6,067 nt of DNA from NCBI GenBank assembly GCA_003168295.1, contig PMST01000225.1, forward strand, positions 13,821-19,887, given 5' to 3'. The position numbers and the translations under genes are program-made. Within the stretch, counting starts at the first letter, position 1. Every line of letters begins with the position of its first letter. The stretch is from Actinomycetota bacterium. GTDB taxonomy: Bacteria > Actinomycetota > Actinomycetes > Streptosporangiales > Streptosporangiaceae. Of the stretch, positions 4,455 through 6,067 are shown one piece after another. The notes beneath the pieces were generated by a model that saw only the letters and a program-made list of their open reading frames with translations, was not told where the DNA came from and made no database searches.

Positions 4455-4459
4455 ATCCG

Positions 4460-4987
4460 GTGGGCACCGCTGGTGAGGCTCTTGGGGGGCATGGGGCTCA
4501 TGGGGACAAAACCGACGCCTATGCCGCCGAGGAGCTGTTCAAGGGCGTATACCCCAAGCTCGCCGGCTGGGTCAGGCGCCTGGTCGATGACGACGACACC
4601 GCGCACGAGATCGCGTCCGAGGCGTTCGTCCGGCTGCTGGCCCGGTGGACCCGGGTCGACAGCCCGCAAAGCTATCTTTACATGATCGCCACCAACTTGA
4701 TCCGTGACCACTGGCGCAAGACCGAGCGGGAACGGCGGGCCATGCGCAGCGTCACCGCGGGCGCGACCGCCGAACCGCTGGCCTACCCGGACCAGGACGT
4801 GGACGTCCGCAACCTCATCGCGTCCCTCCCGCCGCGGCTGCGCGACCCGTTCCTGCTGCATTACTACGGCGGCTTCGGCATCCGGGAGGTCGCGGCCCTG
4901 CTCCGCAAGCCTGAAGGCACCATCAAGGCCGACCTGTTCGCGGCCCGCGCCAAGCTAAAGACGGCGCTGGGAGACCGTGATGCCTGA
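4460..4987 (+). CDS. ECF-type RNA polymerase sigma factor
   Basis: 175 aa from GTG 4460, a normal length for an ECF sigma factor with only regions 2 and 4. Region 2 spans about residues 22-93: A-E-E-L-F-K-G-V-Y-P-K-L-A-G-W-V-R-R-L-V, then A-H-E-I-A-S-E-A-F-V-R-L-L (48-60), and Y-L-Y-M-I-A-T-N-L-I-R-D-H-W-R-K (72-87), the -10 recognition part. Region 4 spans about 116-171: L-P-P-R-L-R-D-P-F-L-L-H-Y-Y-G-G-F-G-I-R-E-V-A-A-L-L (123-148), then the helix-turn-helix end E-G-T-I-K-A-D-L-F-A-A-R-A-K-L (152-166). The protein recruits RNA polymerase to target promoters, unknown here. An ATG at 4322 is in frame and would add 46 residues of unrelated sequence. The gene overlaps the following membrane-protein gene by 8 bp, so the pair is co-expressed, as sigma/anti-sigma partners often are. 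Confidence 0.88.
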   Translation: MGTAGEALGGHGAHGDKTDAYAAEELFKGVYPKLAGWVRRLVDDDDTAHEIASEAFVRLLARWTRVDSPQSYLYMIATNLIRDHWRKTERERRAMRSVTAGATAEPLAYPDQDVDVRNLIASLPPRLRDPFLLHYYGGFGIREVAALLRKPEGTIKADLFAARAKLKTALGDRDA

Positions 4988-6067
4988 CCGTCACGACGAC
5001 GTCGACGCGTGGCTGACCGAGCGCATCGATCCGCTCCCGCCGCCGCCGGGCACCTTCGAGCTGATCAAGCGCCGTGCGCGGCGCCGCAAGTACCGCCGGC
5101 TGGCCGTTGGCGCCGCCGCCGCGGCCGTGATCGTGGCCGCGGCGGTGACCGTTCCGCAGGTGGTCAGCCTGCCGGTGGTGAACGCCGGCCGCCCGGACGC
5201 GGCCGCCGGTTCGCCCATCTCGGCTAAGCCCACCGGCGGCGGCGGCACCCCGGCGTCCGCGGCCGCATCCGCCGTCCCGTCGCCGACGGCACCGGCGCCC
5301 GTACCATCTAACTTTCGGCCCACGTCGGTGACGTTCGTCGGCACCGAGACGGGCTGGGTGATCGGCCAGGCCGGGGTGGCCGGGCACTGCGCCACTGCGT
5401 TCTGCACGTCGGTGGCACGCACCGACGACGCGGGAAAGACCTGGAGCGGAGTCCCCGCGCCGGTTACCGGCTCGCCGGACGGGTCTACCGGGGTGAGCCA
5501 GATCCGGTTCCTCAACACCGAAGACGGATGGGCGTTCGGCCCCGAGCTGTTCGCCACCCGCGACGGCGGACTGACCTGGACCCAGGTCGGCACCGGCGGG
5601 CTCCGGGTCACCGACCTGGAGACGGTGGGCAACCGCGTGTTCGCGCTGTTCGCGTCCTGTACCAGCAGCGGATCCGCGTTCGCAGCCGCCTGCACGAGCT
5701 TTTCCCTCTACTCCGCCTCCGCCACCGCCAGCAGCTCGGCCAGCGACTGGACGCCGGTGGGCGCCCCGACCTCGGGGCTGACCGACGGCGCCAAGCACGA
5801 GGCCGCCACCCTCACGCTGACCGGCAGCCGCGGCTTCCTGCTCGCGCCTAACCGGGCGCTGTACGCCGGGCCGGTCGACGGCAGCGGGCCGTGGACGCTG
5901 GTGAACTCGATCACCTCCGCGTGCCCGGTCGGGCCGGCCCAGGCGGACGGGCAGCCGGCCGGGGCGCTGTTCGGCGCGGTGAACGCGAAGGAGCTCATCC
6001 TGGCCTGCGCGTCCAGCGGCTCCGGGGGCTCTAGCGGCTCCGGGGGTTCTAGCGGCTCGGGGAGTTC
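4980..6067 (+). CDS. Membrane-anchored Asp-box beta-propeller protein, candidate sensor or anti-sigma partner (runs off right edge)
   Basis: 362 complete codons; the frame is open to the window edge. ATG 4980 overlaps the sigma stop, with GGGAG (4969-4973) 6 nt upstream. Layout: a short cytoplasmic N-terminus (1-40) with a P-P-P-P-G-T-F-E-L-I-K motif and a basic run R-R-A-R-R-R-K-Y-R-R (31-40); one membrane segment (about 41-65); a Pro/Ala/Gly/Ser linker (about 70-112); then repeats typical of BNR/YCF48-like propellers, V-T-F-V-G-T-E-T-G-W-V (117-127) and I-R-F-L-N-T-E-D-G-W-A (175-185), each followed by an Asp-box, T-D-D-A-G-K-T-W (148-155) and T-R-D-G-G-L-T-W (193-200). C137 and C142 could form a disulfide outside the cell. 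The basic run before the membrane segment predicts the propeller is extracytoplasmic. A recognisable anti-sigma domain such as zinc-binding HxxxCxxC is absent. Its overlap with the sigma gene suggests it controls that factor, but this is inference. Confidence 0.8.
   Translation, partial: MPDRHDDVDAWLTERIDPLPPPPGTFELIKRRARRRKYRRLAVGAAAAAVIVAAAVTVPQVVSLPVVNAGRPDAAAGSPISAKPTGGGGTPASAAASAVPSPTAPAPVPSNFRPTSVTFVGTETGWVIGQAGVAGHCATAFCTSVARTDDAGKTWSGVPAPVTGSPDGSTGVSQIRFLNTEDGWAFGPELFATRDGGLTWTQVGTGGLRVTDLETVGNRVFALFASCTSSGSAFAAACTSFSLYSASATASSSASDWTPVGAPTSGLTDGAKHEAATLTLTGSRGFLLAPNRALYAGPVDGSGPWTLVNSITSACPVGPAQADGQPAGALFGAVNAKELILACASSGSGGSSGSGGSSGSGS
6015..6067 (+). repeat. 18-bp tandem repeat encoding Ser/Gly in the propeller protein (cut by window edge)
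   Basis: Units at 6015-6032 (AGCGGCTCCGGGGGCTCT), 6033-6050 (one base different) and 6051-6067 (diverged, incomplete) encode S-G-S-G-G-S repeats from residue 346. The period keeps the frame, so unit gain or loss would lengthen or shorten a flexible loop without frameshift. The array continues past the window, total length unknown. Confidence 0.85.

Larger units (their letters stand above)
4058..4459. other. Non-coding stretch between vapC hairpin and sigma-factor start
   Basis: No convincing gene on either strand. Contents in order: G-rich DNA (4060-4120); an A8 run at 4129-4136 inside CAGAAA (4126-4131) ... TTTCTG (4141-4146); a perfect 10-bp palindrome CTCTTAAGAG (4173-4182); GC-rich hairpins, GCGGCG/CGCCGC (4212-4217 with 4225-4230) and GGGCGCGCCC (4233-4242); and the duplicated 13-mer at 4246-4273. 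From ATG 4322 to 4459 the sigma-factor frame is open (46 codons), but it lacks family features and probably is leader or promoter DNA. A plus-strand open frame at 4079-4321 has Arg/Gly-rich composition and no recognisable domain. A promoter for the sigma gene must lie here but I cannot place it with confidence. Confidence 0.6.

Noticed and set aside
4923..5798. Minus-strand open frame of 291 codons
   Set aside because: Opposite the propeller gene, whose plus-strand frame has Asp-boxes and a membrane segment.

Overview
The window is high-GC DNA (about 70% G+C by eye) with strongly G/C-biased third codon positions, GTG starts with GTGA stop/start overlaps, and several genes that lack a Shine-Dalgarno sequence but have a TAnnnT-like box close to the start. 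The gene families (YbbN-type thioredoxin beginning [15 protein letters not shown], Phd/VapC pair, ArsR/SRPBCC pair, ECF sigma factor with a downstream membrane beta-propeller) point to an actinomycete. Genus cannot be read from the sequence. No rRNA, tRNA, CRISPR array, transposase or IS end was found.

Layout. (1) Positions 1-641, minus strand: the N-terminal part of a thioredoxin-like YbbN/CnoX-type co-chaperone, running off the left edge. (2) 725-1459, minus strand: a GNAT acetyltransferase resembling the bacterial homologues of the C-terminal domain of human O-GlcNAcase. It is divergent from (3) 1512-1853, plus strand, a small DUF1801 protein; the 52-bp gap holds a perfect 14-bp palindrome. 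(4) 1925-3066, plus strand: an ArsR-family repressor translationally coupled to an SRPBCC (AHSA1-like) protein fused to a YciI-like domain. Two tandem 17-bp palindromic boxes overlap the presumed promoter and start codon. (5) 3129-4018, plus strand: a type II toxin-antitoxin pair, Phd/YefM-like antitoxin and PIN/VapC toxin. A bulged inverted repeat covers the promoter and a perfect 14-bp hairpin follows the toxin. (6) 4019-4459: a 441-bp non-coding stretch with an A8 run, palindromes and a 13-bp direct repeat. (7) 4460 to the right edge, plus strand: an ECF-type sigma factor overlapping a single-pass membrane protein with Asp-box beta-propeller motifs and an 18-bp Ser/Gly repeat cut by the window edge.

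The genes form separate small units rather than one pathway. Three look self-regulating: ArsR/SRPBCC-YciI, Phd/VapC and sigma/propeller. The points most worth checking are the ArsR tandem operator with the SRPBCC-YciI fusion, the VapC toxin with Gln where the third PIN acidic residue is expected, and the sigma factor paired with an extracytoplasmic propeller that could act as its sensor or anti-sigma. I see no clear evidence of a wholly new defence or mobile system.
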